A stretch of 60,609 nt of DNA from Burkholderiales bacterium (GTDB lineage: Bacteria > Pseudomonadota > Gammaproteobacteria > Burkholderiales > SG8-39): the NCBI GenBank assembly GCA_014860355.1, contig JACZJV010000122.1:1-60609 (forward strand), written 5' to 3'. The notes under the pieces were generated by a model, which was given only the letters and a program-made list of their open reading frames with translations, was not told where the DNA came from and did not search any database. The translations under genes and the position numbers were made by a program. Shown here piece after piece: positions 1 through 8,249 of this stretch; the first letter of the stretch is position 1, and each line of letters opens with the position of its first letter.

Positions 1-206
1 TCCCCGGGGCGGGGGCGCCGCCGGTGATAAACCCGCCGCCGGTGGCCGCGCCACCGGCGGCCGCGCCGCCGCCGGAAATGCCGCGAGCCGCCGCCGATAT
101 CGCCAATGCCGACCCCATCACCGCAGCCGACGTTGCCGAACGCGAGGCCAGGATCAGGGCCAGACGCAACCGGCAATTGGCGCCGGGTGAGCGCGTGCCG
201 CGGTGA
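1..206 (+). CDS. C-terminal tail of an Ala/Pro-rich protein upstream of gspD (5' partial)
   Basis: The reading frame is open from the left edge and ends in TGA at 204-206, so only about 67 C-terminal residues are visible. They are very rich in Pro and Ala (PPPVAAPPAAAPPP), followed by a short charged segment ending in LAPGERVPR. Its position 55 bp upstream of the secretin gene suggests a type II secretion accessory component, for example a GspC- or GspN-like inner-membrane partner of GspD. No conserved domain is visible in the fragment, so this is inference from position only. Confidence 0.45.
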   Translation, partial: PGAGAPPVINPPPVAAPPAAAPPPEMPRAAADIANADPITAADVAEREARIRARRNRQLAPGERVPR

Positions 207-261
207 GATCGAGACCGCCCTAGCAATCGCCGCTAACGAAATTCAGACAGGTGCATCAATC

Positions 262-2421
262 ATGATCAGATTTCAGACTTTCTGGGCACTGTGCAGCGGA
301 TTATTGCTCGCGGCCTGCGCCGCTCCACCGCCCTTGCCCGCACCGTGGACGCCGCCGGCAGTCGAACAAGCATCCGCGCCGCTCGATCCGGTGCCGCGCG
401 AGGTGGCAGCGGACCCGCCGGAAGAGCGGACCCTGCTGTTTCCCGGAAGCGGCAACTTTGTCAAAGACAAGGCGGCGCCGGCGCGAGGCGCATTGGCTGA
501 AGGGCGCGTGCTCCTCAACTACGAGGGCGCGGAAATCCGCGAGGTGGTGGCGAACATACTCGGAAACATACTGAAGCTGAATTACACCGTCCATCCCGCG
601 GTGCAGGGGACGGTGACGCTGCGCAGCTCCGAGCCCATAGCGCACAGCGCTCTGCTGCAGACGCTGGAGACGCTGCTGCGGCAATATGGTGCGGCGCTGG
701 TGAAGGAGGGCGGGCTGTACAAGGTGATGCCGGCGACCTTCGCCATCCGCGGCAGCGCCACCGCGCAGCTGGGTTCGGCGACCACGCCGCTGCCGCGCGG
801 CCTGAGCATACAGGTGGTGCCGCTCAAATGGGTCTCGGCGCGGGAGATGTGGAAGCTGCTCGAACCGATCGTGACCGATCCGACGGTGATGCGCATCGAC
901 GATGTGCGCAATTTCATTATCCTCGCCGGATCCGACCAGGAGTTGCGCCACCTGCTCGAAACCATAGACCTGTTCGACGTCGACTATCTCGCCGGCATGT
1001 CCGTGGGTTTGTTCACTTTGCGCAGCGCCGACGCCAAGGCGGTCGCGCAGGAGGTCTCGCTGCTGTTCGGGGATTTGCAGCAGGGGCCGCTGGCGGGGGT
1101 GGTACGCGTCATCGCGGTGGAACGGCTGAACGGCTTGCTCGTCGTCACCACTCAGCCGCAGTATCTGGAAAAGGCGCGCGTCTGGATCGAGCGGCTGGAC
1201 CGCACCAGCGCGGGCGCCGGTGGCAGGCGCCTGCATGTCTATCACATGCAATACGGCAGGGCCGAAAACATCGCCAAATTGCTGAACGAGATCTTCGGGC
1301 GATCCTCCGGCCCGCGCGCCGCCAGCGGGCCTACCGTGGTCGGCCCCGCTGCCATGGTGCAATCGTCGGCGCCGCGGGCAGGCGCGGCCGGTCAAGCGCC
1401 GCCGCCGGTCACGCCGAGCGCGAGTCCGGCACCGGGTACGGGCAATGCGCGCGGACGCGCAGCGCTTGCGCAAGACGTACAGGTAATCGCGGACACGGAG
1501 AACAACGCGATCGTGGTCCTCGGCGTGCCGGAGGACTTCGAGGTCATCGACGATGCGATCAAAAGGCTGGACATCATTCAGCGCCAGGTGCTGGTCGAAG
1601 TGACGCTGGCCGAGTTCCGGCTCACCGGCGAACTGCAGTTCGGCGTCGAGTGGTTTCTCAATTCGCGCAATGGGCGAAATTACGTAGGCAGACTCGCCGG
1701 ATCGGCGGCTGAATCGATCAACCCGCCGCTTTCAGCCGCAGGCGTGCCCGGTGGCGCCGGGCTGACCCTGGTGCGCACGCTCTCAGGCGGGCAGATCCCT
1801 GCCATTCTCAACCTGCTCGAGACCGATGGCCGCGCCAGAATCGTCGCCACGCCGAGCACGACGGTCGCCGACAATCATCCGGCGACGATCAAGGTCGGCA
1901 CGCGCGTTCCCGTCAAGACCCAGTCCCAGACCGGTGCTGCGACGGGAACGCTCATCGAGCAGATCCAGTACATCGAAACCGGCGTGCTGCTCGAAGTGAC
2001 GCCGCGGATCAACTCCAACTCCCAGGTCACGCTGGAAATCAATGTCGAGCTCAGCCAGGCAAGGATCAACCAGTCTTCCAATATCGATTCGCCCGAAGTC
2101 AGCAACCGCAGCGCCAAGAGCCTGGTGACCATCGCATCAGGCGAGACCGTGGTAATGGCCGGCCTGATTCGTCAGGACAGCTCCAACGATTCCGCAGGCC
2201 TGCCCGGGCTGGCGAAAATTCCCCTGATCGGCGGGCTGTTCGGCACCCAGTCGCAGACCGACGTGCGCACCGAATTGGTGGTTCTGATTACGCCCAGGGT
2301 GATCAACGATGCACGCCAGGCGCGCGACATCACCGAGGAACTGGTGCGCAAGGTTCCCTCGCTGCAGGACATGCTCGCCAGGCCTGCGCCGGCCCCCGTC
2401 GGCCCGCAGCAGCAGAAATAG
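262..2421 (+). CDS. gspD: Type II secretion system secretin GspD
   Basis: Outer-membrane secretin that forms the exit channel of the type II secretion system. I start it at ATG 262 (719 aa) because this gives a lipoprotein signal peptide with lipobox LLLAAC (Cys19); an upstream in-frame start at 106 would bury that signal. Domains read in order: N0 (about residues 82-155, starting LLNYEGAEIREVV), N1 (about 182-240), N2 (about 246-313), N3 (about 322-438) carrying a long Ala/Pro/Gly linker at 349-404, then the secretin core (about 440-700) with the motifs VPVKTQSQ, EVTPRI, SGETVVMAGLI and GLPGLAKIPLIGGLFG. The C-terminal tail is Pro-rich. Length is normal for GspD. The Ala/Pro-rich reading frame just upstream fits a gsp operon continuing to the left. 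A MshL/PilQ secretin is less likely because no AMIN domain is present. Confidence 0.9.
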   Translation: MIRFQTFWALCSGLLLAACAAPPPLPAPWTPPAVEQASAPLDPVPREVAADPPEERTLLFPGSGNFVKDKAAPARGALAEGRVLLNYEGAEIREVVANILGNILKLNYTVHPAVQGTVTLRSSEPIAHSALLQTLETLLRQYGAALVKEGGLYKVMPATFAIRGSATAQLGSATTPLPRGLSIQVVPLKWVSAREMWKLLEPIVTDPTVMRIDDVRNFIILAGSDQELRHLLETIDLFDVDYLAGMSVGLFTLRSADAKAVAQEVSLLFGDLQQGPLAGVVRVIAVERLNGLLVVTTQPQYLEKARVWIERLDRTSAGAGGRRLHVYHMQYGRAENIAKLLNEIFGRSSGPRAASGPTVVGPAAMVQSSAPRAGAAGQAPPPVTPSASPAPGTGNARGRAALAQDVQVIADTENNAIVVLGVPEDFEVIDDAIKRLDIIQRQVLVEVTLAEFRLTGELQFGVEWFLNSRNGRNYVGRLAGSAAESINPPLSAAGVPGGAGLTLVRTLSGGQIPAILNLLETDGRARIVATPSTTVADNHPATIKVGTRVPVKTQSQTGAATGTLIEQIQYIETGVLLEVTPRINSNSQVTLEINVELSQARINQSSNIDSPEVSNRSAKSLVTIASGETVVMAGLIRQDSSNDSAGLPGLAKIPLIGGLFGTQSQTDVRTELVVLITPRVINDARQARDITEELVRKVPSLQDMLARPAPAPVGPQQQK

Positions 2422-2452
2422 CGCGCTTTCGGGATCGCGGGTACTTGCGGAT

Positions 2453-2472
2453 TGCGCGCCGAGTGGCGCGCA
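2453..2472. terminator. GC-rich hairpin after gspD
   Basis: Perfect 8-bp stem (TGCGCGCC / GGCGCGCA) with loop GAGT, 31 bp after the gspD stop and before the convergent MaoC gene. It lacks a following T-run, so it is at best a weak or bidirectional transcript-end structure. Confidence 0.3.
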
Positions 2473-2563
2473 GAGTCGCGACATCCTGCTGCAGTTCATG
2501 TATGTTCGAGGCACTGGGGGGCAGCGTCGGCGATGTGGCGCGCGACCGGCATGGTTCGCCGCC

Positions 2564-3013
2564 CTAGCGATGCGCTGGCTGGTTCGGGGTCCACTTCAGC
2601 AGATGCTGGCCGACTGCCACGAGTTCGTCATTCTGATTGGAAATCTCCACCTTCGACCAGCTGCGGCGGGAGCTGGTGTCGATTTTTTCCACGGTGTAGG
2701 TCACGGTGACGGTGTCGCCGAAATACACAGGTTTCAGGAACCGTATGCGGTCATAGCCCAGGGAAACCGCCGTTTCGTCCGATCCGCGTGCCACCGAGCG
2801 CTCGATCATCATGGTTGAAGTGGTCGACATGAATCCGATGAGCAGCGCGCCGTGGGCGATGCGTTTACCGTAAATCGTCCCCTTCATGTACTTCTCGTTG
2901 ACGTGATTGACCGAAAAATCCCCTGTAACTCCAGCGTACAGATAGACGTCGCTTTCCGAGACAGTCTTGGAGAACTGTACCTGTTCCCCGACCGATACAT
3001 GAAGTTCTTTCAC
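2564..3013 (-). CDS. MaoC-family (R)-specific enoyl-CoA hydratase-like protein
   Basis: A 149-aa single hot-dog-fold protein of the MaoC dehydratase family, which hydrates 2-enoyl-CoA esters to (R)-3-hydroxyacyl-CoA or runs the reverse. The catalytic Asp and His are present in GDFSVNHVN, followed by the family motif YGKRIAHGALLIGF. The start is GTG at 3013 with AAAGGA seven bases upstream. It is the last gene of a three-gene minus-strand operon behind a CoA-transferase and an enoyl-CoA hydratase-like gene, and shares the operator-controlled promoter near 5340. It closely resembles the MaoC gene at 15122-15547 (shared YGKRIA/FGKRIA and GALxxGF segments), suggesting duplicated modules. Substrate unknown; MaoC enzymes beside CaiB/BaiF transferases often act on short dicarboxylyl-CoA esters. 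Confidence 0.82.
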   Translation of the reverse strand: MKELHVSVGEQVQFSKTVSESDVYLYAGVTGDFSVNHVNEKYMKGTIYGKRIAHGALLIGFMSTTSTMMIERSVARGSDETAVSLGYDRIRFLKPVYFGDTVTVTYTVEKIDTSSRRSWSKVEISNQNDELVAVGQHLLKWTPNQPAHR

Positions 3014-3052
3014 CGCGCCGTCCTTTGCTTAAGAAATTGCTGCCAGTCGAAA

Positions 3053-4291
3053 TTACGATGGATGCGGACCTGATGCGTCGTTCGCCGCGGACCGCTGCCG
3101 CGCAGCGCGCACCACTACGCCCGTTTCTTCCAGCTTCGCGATTTCGGCGCCGGAATATCCGATTTCCCCCAGTATTTCATCCGTCTGCGCACCTATGGGC
3201 TGAGGCACGAGCCGAACCTCCGGCGATTTGCCGTCGTATTTCACCGGATGACTTACCAGCGTAATTGGACTGCCCGTCGCCCCCGGAAGCGTGACGAAGC
3301 TGTGGTTGTGGACGACCTGCGGATCCTGCACGACGCGCGCGTAGTCGTTTACCGGCGAATGCCAGATCTTGTGGCGCGTGAGGATATCCATCCATACCGA
3401 GTTCGTCCGCTGCCTCAGCGCGTCGGCTACCATGACGTTGATTTCTTCGCGGCGGTCATATTCGTCCGCGCCCGTGAACTCGGCGATGCGGGGCGCCGTC
3501 AGCGCCTCGGCCAGCGTTGCCAGAGTAGTGAGCGAAATCGCCAGGTGCCCGTCAGCGGTCGGGAAGATACCGTAGGGCGCAGAGAAATACCAACCGCCAT
3601 TGAACTCTCGCGCGGCGACCGTTTCGGGCTGCTTACCATTGAGAAAACAGGTGAAGGATTCGATTTGCAGGTCAATTGCGGCAGACAACAGGTTCACGTC
3701 GACGCGGCAGCCTTTGCCGGTCGTGGCGCGCCGGAACAGAGCCGCCAGGATACCCATTGCGAGCAACGCAGCGGCGTGATGATCCACCGCGGAAACGCCG
3801 ACCGGGCGGGGGCCGGATTCCGGCGTTCCCGTGATGGCTGCAAGGCCCGACATCGCCTGGACGATCAGATCCTGCCCCGGCTTGTCGGCATACGGTCCGT
3901 CCGCGCCGAAACCGGAGGCTGCGGCAAAGATGACCGAGGGATTGCGTTCGGCGATCTGGCTGTAGCCCAAGCCCAGTTTTTCCATCACCCCCGGCCGGAA
4001 GTTTTCGCACACGACGTCCGCTGCTGTTGTCAGTCGTTTCGCGATCTCCAGGCCTTCTGGTGATTTGAGGTCGATTGCCAGGCTGCGCTTGTTCCTGTTG
4101 CCCAAAAGAAACAGCATGGTCTGGCCATCGATGGTCTTGGAGTTTACCCCGCCCCACTTGCGCTGGAATGCGCCTTCCAGCGGCTCGACCGCGATGATAT
4201 CGGCGCCCAAGTCACCCAGGATCTGCATCCCCACCGGCCCGAGCAGGAAATGATTGAAACTCACCACTCGAATTCCCTTGAGGAAGTCCAT
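3053..4291 (-). CDS. CaiB/BaiF family (class III) CoA-transferase
   Basis: A 412-aa class III CoA-transferase, moving CoA between an acyl-CoA and a free acid through an aspartyl-CoA intermediate. Start motif is MDFLKGIRVVSFNHFLLGP; the catalytic Asp lies in GFGADGPYADKPGQD, and PVGVSAVDHHAAALLAMGI follows, as in formyl-CoA- and succinyl-CoA-dependent members. ATG at 4291 has GGAG about five bases upstream. It sits between an enoyl-CoA hydratase-like gene and a MaoC gene on the same strand. It is a close paralogue of the transferase at 16738-17925, with near-identical blocks around the catalytic Asp and DLQIE. The acceptor acid is not predictable from sequence. Confidence 0.88.
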   Translation of the reverse strand: MDFLKGIRVVSFNHFLLGPVGMQILGDLGADIIAVEPLEGAFQRKWGGVNSKTIDGQTMLFLLGNRNKRSLAIDLKSPEGLEIAKRLTTAADVVCENFRPGVMEKLGLGYSQIAERNPSVIFAAASGFGADGPYADKPGQDLIVQAMSGLAAITGTPESGPRPVGVSAVDHHAAALLAMGILAALFRRATTGKGCRVDVNLLSAAIDLQIESFTCFLNGKQPETVAAREFNGGWYFSAPYGIFPTADGHLAISLTTLATLAEALTAPRIAEFTGADEYDRREEINVMVADALRQRTNSVWMDILTRHKIWHSPVNDYARVVQDPQVVHNHSFVTLPGATGSPITLVSHPVKYDGKSPEVRLVPQPIGAQTDEILGEIGYSGAEIAKLEETGVVVRAARQRSAANDASGPHPS

Positions 4292-4440
4292 CTATGCTCC
4301 TAACGATTGCTTGCCGGTTCCGCACCCTGCGCGTTCGCCGCGGTTGCGGCAGAAACCAGTCCTCTCGCAGGATTCTCGAGGCAATTGCATGGGCTGACAA
4401 TACCTGCTTTCGCAGGCGGAATTCGATTCGAGCATGTGCG

Positions 4441-5211
4441 CTAACGCCCTGTGAATCGGGCCGGCCGTTTTTGGACGAATGCTGCCATCCCTTCTTTTTG
4501 ATCCTCGGTTTCGAACGCCGACGCCAATAACTTGCGCTCAATCGCCAGTCCGGCCGAGAGCGTGGACTCGTCGGCCATGTGTACCGCCTGTTTGGCAAAA
4601 CGGGCTGCGAGCGCTGCCTTGCCAGCGATTAGCTCGGCAATGTCCAAAGACGTTCCCAGCAGCAATTCGGGAGCTACGACCTCGGTCACCAGCCCGGCGC
4701 GCAGCGCGCTCCAGGCATCGATGGGCTGGCCGCTCAGGATCATTCTCGCCGCAAGCCCTCGACCGACCAACCGGGTCAGTCTTTGCGTAGCGCCATCGCC
4801 GGGGATTATTCCCAGATTGATTTCAGGCTGGCCGAATCTGGCTGTTTCACTTGCGATAATGAAGTCCGCAAGCATCGCCAGCTCGCAGCCGCCGCCCAGG
4901 GCCAATCCATTGACTGCGGCGATGACCGGCTTGGGACAATGTTCCACTATCGCCCAGTCGTCACAGCGCGTTTGGTCTTCCAGCACCGCGATACCCCGGG
5001 CGGCCATCTCTTTTACGTCTGCGCCGCAGGAGAACAGCTGGTCGCTCCCCGTCAGCACGATACAGCGCATCCGGACATCGTCGATGGCGTTGGAAAAGGC
5101 GCCAGCAAGCTCAGCCAGCAGAGCGGTGCTGAGCGCATTTCGCGCCTCGGGTCGGTTGAGCCTGAGCAACATGACGCCCGGTCGCGGCTGGGACGGCAAG
5201 ACGAGGTTCAT
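4441..5211 (-). CDS. Enoyl-CoA hydratase/isomerase family protein (crotonase fold)
   Basis: A 256-aa crotonase-superfamily protein. I prefer ATG 5211 over the in-frame GTG 5229 because AGGAG lies ten bases before the ATG, inside the longer version. Oxyanion-hole segments are visible as FSCGADVKEM and NGLALGGGCELAM. The first catalytic-type Glu is kept in FGQPEINLGIIPG, but the position of the second hydratase Glu (AMEMVLTG in canonical enzymes) reads AARMILSG, so Glu is replaced by Arg. That makes ordinary hydration uncertain; isomerase, hydrolase or another crotonase activity is possible. It is the first gene of the CoA operon and is preceded by a sigma70-like promoter overlapped by the LacI-type operator at 5313-5332. 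Confidence 0.82.
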   Translation of the reverse strand: MNLVLPSQPRPGVMLLRLNRPEARNALSTALLAELAGAFSNAIDDVRMRCIVLTGSDQLFSCGADVKEMAARGIAVLEDQTRCDDWAIVEHCPKPVIAAVNGLALGGGCELAMLADFIIASETARFGQPEINLGIIPGDGATQRLTRLVGRGLAARMILSGQPIDAWSALRAGLVTEVVAPELLLGTSLDIAELIAGKAALAARFAKQAVHMADESTLSAGLAIERKLLASAFETEDQKEGMAAFVQKRPARFTGR

Positions 5212-5272
5212 GGTTTTCCGACTCCTCACGAAACAGGCCGGACAAAGTGTGTGCCCAGCCTGGCCTTGGCAC

Positions 5273-5290
5273 CTAGCTTGAAAAAGCTAG
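5273..5290 (-). other. Leader hairpin upstream of the CoA operon
   Basis: Perfect 7-bp stem CTAGCTT / AAGCTAG with a 4-base loop, inside the untranslated leader expected between the minus-strand promoter near 5340 and the ATG at 5211. It may stabilise the mRNA or mark an early pause; there is no T-run. Confidence 0.3.
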
Positions 5291-5312
5291 TCAGGAACCA
5301 AAGCAAGCAAAA

Positions 5313-5332
5313 ATGTGAAAGCGCTTTCACAT
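5313..5332. promoter_or_regulatory. LacI-family operator, perfect 20-bp palindrome
   Basis: ATGTGAAAGCGCTTTCACAT is a perfect inverted repeat with the central CG step typical of LacI/GalR-family operators. It starts three bases after the predicted -10 of the minus-strand CoA operon, so a bound repressor would cover the transcription start. A copy with one mismatch lies at 9681-9698 in front of the ABC-transporter operon and a degenerate copy at 5449-5460 before the regulator gene. The adjacent LacI-family gene at 5467 is the obvious binding protein. Confidence 0.85.
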
Positions 5333-5335
5333 CAA

Positions 5336-5364
5336 AGCCTACACTTGCACAATGCATGCGTCAA
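5336..5364 (-). promoter_or_regulatory. Sigma70-like promoter of the minus-strand CoA operon
   Basis: On the minus strand TTGACG (5364-5359), a 17-base spacer and TAGGCT (5341-5336) give a good sigma70 match. The operator palindrome begins three bases downstream, matching the geometry of the promoter at 9651-9679. Confidence 0.65.
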
Positions 5365-5401
5365 TATCCCCTATGCAAACCTTAGCAAAGCAATATATGG
5401 C

Positions 5402-5431
5402 TTGTAGATTCAATGCACCAGTGGATATACT
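5402..5431 (+). promoter_or_regulatory. Predicted promoter of the LacI-family regulator
   Basis: TTGTAG (5402-5407), an 18-base spacer and TATACT (5426-5431) would start transcription near 5438, ahead of the half-conserved operator at 5449-5460 and the ATG at 5467. Confidence 0.5.
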
Positions 5432-5448
5432 CCAAATACACCCGTTAA

Positions 5449-5460
5449 GAAAGCGCTTCC
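5449..5460. promoter_or_regulatory. Degenerate LacI-type operator in the regulator's leader
   Basis: GAAAGCGCTTCC retains the left half-site and core of the 5313-5332 palindrome and lies six bases before the regulator's ATG, downstream of its predicted transcription start. It suggests weaker autoregulation. Confidence 0.5.
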
Positions 5461-5466
5461 GAGAAC

Positions 5467-6480
5467 ATGCAGGCGAAAAGGGCAAAACTTAGCGATGTGG
5501 CACTCCGCGCAGGGGTGTCGCTGGCTACCGCATCGCGCTGCATCAATCATCCGGCCAAGGTAAATCCGGAGTTCCGAGAACGTGTTACGCGCGCGGTACA
5601 GGAACTGGCCTACGTAACAAACGGCCGGGCCAGGGCGCTGGCAACCTCCCGATCGCACAGCATAGGCGCCATCGTGCCGACTCTGAATATCTCGATCTTC
5701 GCGACCGCGGCGGAGCTGCTGCAGCGGCGCCTGGGCGAGGCCGGATATACCCTGATGTTGGCGAATTCGGCCTACGATCCGGTCCAGGAACTCGCGCAAG
5801 TGAAAGCTTTTCTGGAGCAGGGCATAGATGGCGTGGTTCTGGTCGGGGCCGAGCACGACCCCAAGGTATTCGAACTGCTGCAGTCCAGCCGCACGCCCTT
5901 CATACTCACCTATACATACGCGGCCGATTCCCAGTATCCCTGCGTCGGGTTTGACAACTACCGGGCGGCGTATCGTTTGACCGAATACGTCATCGGCCTG
6001 GGACATCGCCGTTTCGGTCTGATCATGAGTCCGACTAGCTGGAACGATCGCGTGTCGCAGCGATTGGCGGCCATCCGAGCGGCATTGGCCGATCATTCGA
6101 TACTGGAACTCACAGAGTACGTACTCGACGTTTCATATTCCATTTCAAAAGGCCGGTCCGCATTCAGACGACTCATGACAGGTGCGAAACCGCCGACCGC
6201 GGTAATGTGTACCAACGACGTCTTTGGCGTGGGCGCACTGCTCGAGTGCCGGGCGCTGGGCATCGAGGTGCCCAGGCGTGTTTCCATCGTAGGGTTCGAC
6301 GATCTGGAACTGGCGGCAGAAATAGAGCCGGGACTTACGACCTGCCAGATACCGATTCAGGAGATGACCGACCGGGTCGTCGATTATCTGCTCAGCAGTA
6401 TCGCCGGCCGGACCATACCGCAGGCGGTCGAGCTGGCGACGAAGATCATAATTCGCGGATCGACTGGGCGTCCGGGCTAG
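5467..6480 (+). CDS. LacI-family transcriptional regulator
   Basis: A 337-aa LacI/GalR-type repressor. The N-terminal helix-turn-helix and hinge region read KLSDVALRAGVSLATASRCI and end with the hinge-like GRARALATSRS. A periplasmic-binding-protein-like effector domain follows (IGAIVPTLNISIF, VGFDNYRAAY, MCTNDVFGVGALLE, VSIVGFDDLE). It lies between the divergent CoA operon and the flavoprotein gene. Three copies of its probable operator flank it: a perfect one at 5313, a near-perfect one at 9681 and a degenerate one at 5449. Placement of the strong sites directly after -10 boxes implies repression relieved by a ligand, probably the transported sugar acid or a catabolite (inference). Confidence 0.92.
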   Translation: MQAKRAKLSDVALRAGVSLATASRCINHPAKVNPEFRERVTRAVQELAYVTNGRARALATSRSHSIGAIVPTLNISIFATAAELLQRRLGEAGYTLMLANSAYDPVQELAQVKAFLEQGIDGVVLVGAEHDPKVFELLQSSRTPFILTYTYAADSQYPCVGFDNYRAAYRLTEYVIGLGHRRFGLIMSPTSWNDRVSQRLAAIRAALADHSILELTEYVLDVSYSISKGRSAFRRLMTGAKPPTAVMCTNDVFGVGALLECRALGIEVPRRVSIVGFDDLELAAEIEPGLTTCQIPIQEMTDRVVDYLLSSIAGRTIPQAVELATKIIIRGSTGRPG

Positions 6481-6511
6481 GCGCAAGTCGGCAGAGCAGG
6501 AGTCAAGAGTG

Positions 6512-8230
6512 ATGCGTTCTGTTTATCGCGAAGTGAGCACTGATATTCTTATCGTCGGCAGCGGCGGGGCGGCGCTGCGCGCGGCGCTGGAAGCCGATGC
6601 CCGCGGCGCCGATGTACTGATGGCAATCAAGGGCGAATTCCAAAAAAGCGGTGCAAGCTACCACAGCGTTGCCGAAGTCGGTGCCTTTAACGTGCCCGAC
6701 GGAGCCTCCGATCCCGATGACAACCCCGAGGTGTATCTGGCCGACATCCTGCGTGCCGCCCAGGATATGGCCGATCCGCGACTGAGCGCGATACTGGCCG
6801 AGGAGGCGGGCGAAGCGCTGCGCTATCTGGAGGAGCGCGGAGTGCCGTTCGAACGCGACGAGACGGCTTACCTGGTGTACCAGGCGTGTTTTTCATCCAA
6901 GCCGCGCTCACACGTCATTCCCAATCATTTCAAACCAATAGTCCATGCGCTGGGTGCGGAAGCCACGCGCAGGAACATCAAGGTCATCGATCGCCTGATG
7001 ATCACCAACCTGATCGTGCGCGACGGGCAATGCCTCGGCGCCTACGCGATTGATCATGCGGGGCGCTCGGTGGTCCTGCGCGCCAAGGCGACCATACTGA
7101 CGACGGGCGGTGCCAGCCAGCTGTTCGAAAAGAACCTTTATCCGTCCGACATCACCGGGGACGGCTATGCCATGGCACATCGTGCCGGCGCACATCTGGT
7201 GAACATGGAGTTCATGCAGGCGGGAATCAGCCTGGTTGCGCCGTTCGTGAATCTGTTTGGCAACTACCTGTGGGATGCGAGACCGAATATTACAGACCGC
7301 GACAACCGGGCGTTCATCCAGGACTACCTGCCCCCGGGGCTCAGCGTAGGCGAGGTAATGCTGCAGAAGCAGCGGCATTTTCCTTTCAGCGCAAGCGATA
7401 TATCGCGCTATATCGAGATCTCGATACAAAAAGCAATCAATGCAGGCCGGGGTACCGATCTGGGGGGCGTATATCTGGATTTCGTCGGCCGTGATTTTGA
7501 GCAAATATTGGGCGACAAGAACCGTAGCATTGCAAAGATGTGGCCGCTGACCTATGAATGGCACCGGAAGCGCGGAGTCGATCTGTATCGGGATCGGGTC
7601 CAGATCGCCTGTTCCGCACATGCCATCAATGGGGGGCTGCGCATAGACGCGAACGCACAATCGAACATCGAGGGCCTGTACGCAGCCGGCGAAGTGGCGG
7701 CGGGCCCGCATGGCGCGGATCGACTGGGCGGCAATATGTCGGTTACCTGCCAGGTGTTCGGCCGGCGCGCCGGCAAGGCTGCAGCGGAACGGGCCGTTCA
7801 AGTCGATCATCTTCAGGTCGCCGACGTTTTTGCGGAAGAGCGCGCGTTTCTCGATCAGTTCCGGGCCAACGGCGAACATAAGCTGGAGGCTCTGAAGAGG
7901 GAATTGCAACGGTCAGCCAACCGCTCGCTCCTCATAATACGCGACGAAGCCGGACTCACGCACTTCAAGAGGAGTTGCGAGGAGGCACGCGCGGTGCTGT
8001 TCGCACAAGCGAGCATCGTGACGCCGCAGGACCTGATAAAGGCATTGGAGATAAACAATCTGATCGACGTCGGCTTGATGATGGCCACTGCGGCGCTCGC
8101 CCGCAAGGAAAGCCGCGGCAGCCACTATAGAGAGGATCATCCCGAGCGTGATATTCAGTACGCGCGCAATATCATCCTGGACAGATCGCGTCCTGGCGGC
8201 TATTTCATGGCCAGGCTGTGCGAGCTATGA
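6512..8230 (+). CDS. Stand-alone fumarate reductase/succinate dehydrogenase-type flavoprotein
   Basis: A 572-aa FAD-binding protein of the FrdA/SdhA/NadB superfamily. The N-terminal Rossmann motif is STDILIVGSGGAALRAALEA. FAD-domain motifs TTGGASQLF, HAINGGLRID and GLYAAGEVAAGPHGADRLGGN follow, and the helical C-terminal domain contains ESRGSHYREDHPERD. Start ATG 6512 has AGGAG nine bases upstream; GTG 6509 is an alternative. No FrdB-type iron-sulfur or membrane-anchor gene adjoins it, so it may act as a soluble enoate or dicarboxylate oxidoreductase. It follows the LacI gene by 31 bp and is probably cotranscribed with it. A substrate role in the catabolic island is inference from position. 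Confidence 0.85.
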   Translation: MRSVYREVSTDILIVGSGGAALRAALEADARGADVLMAIKGEFQKSGASYHSVAEVGAFNVPDGASDPDDNPEVYLADILRAAQDMADPRLSAILAEEAGEALRYLEERGVPFERDETAYLVYQACFSSKPRSHVIPNHFKPIVHALGAEATRRNIKVIDRLMITNLIVRDGQCLGAYAIDHAGRSVVLRAKATILTTGGASQLFEKNLYPSDITGDGYAMAHRAGAHLVNMEFMQAGISLVAPFVNLFGNYLWDARPNITDRDNRAFIQDYLPPGLSVGEVMLQKQRHFPFSASDISRYIEISIQKAINAGRGTDLGGVYLDFVGRDFEQILGDKNRSIAKMWPLTYEWHRKRGVDLYRDRVQIACSAHAINGGLRIDANAQSNIEGLYAAGEVAAGPHGADRLGGNMSVTCQVFGRRAGKAAAERAVQVDHLQVADVFAEERAFLDQFRANGEHKLEALKRELQRSANRSLLIIRDEAGLTHFKRSCEEARAVLFAQASIVTPQDLIKALEINNLIDVGLMMATAALARKESRGSHYREDHPERDIQYARNIILDRSRPGGYFMARLCEL

Positions 8231-8249
8231 GGGCGCGCTTTCCACAGGC

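Noticed and set aside
301-1473. A 390-residue antisense frame over gspD
   Set aside because: It is Arg-rich, opposite to an unambiguous secretin, and typical of GC-rich antisense frames.
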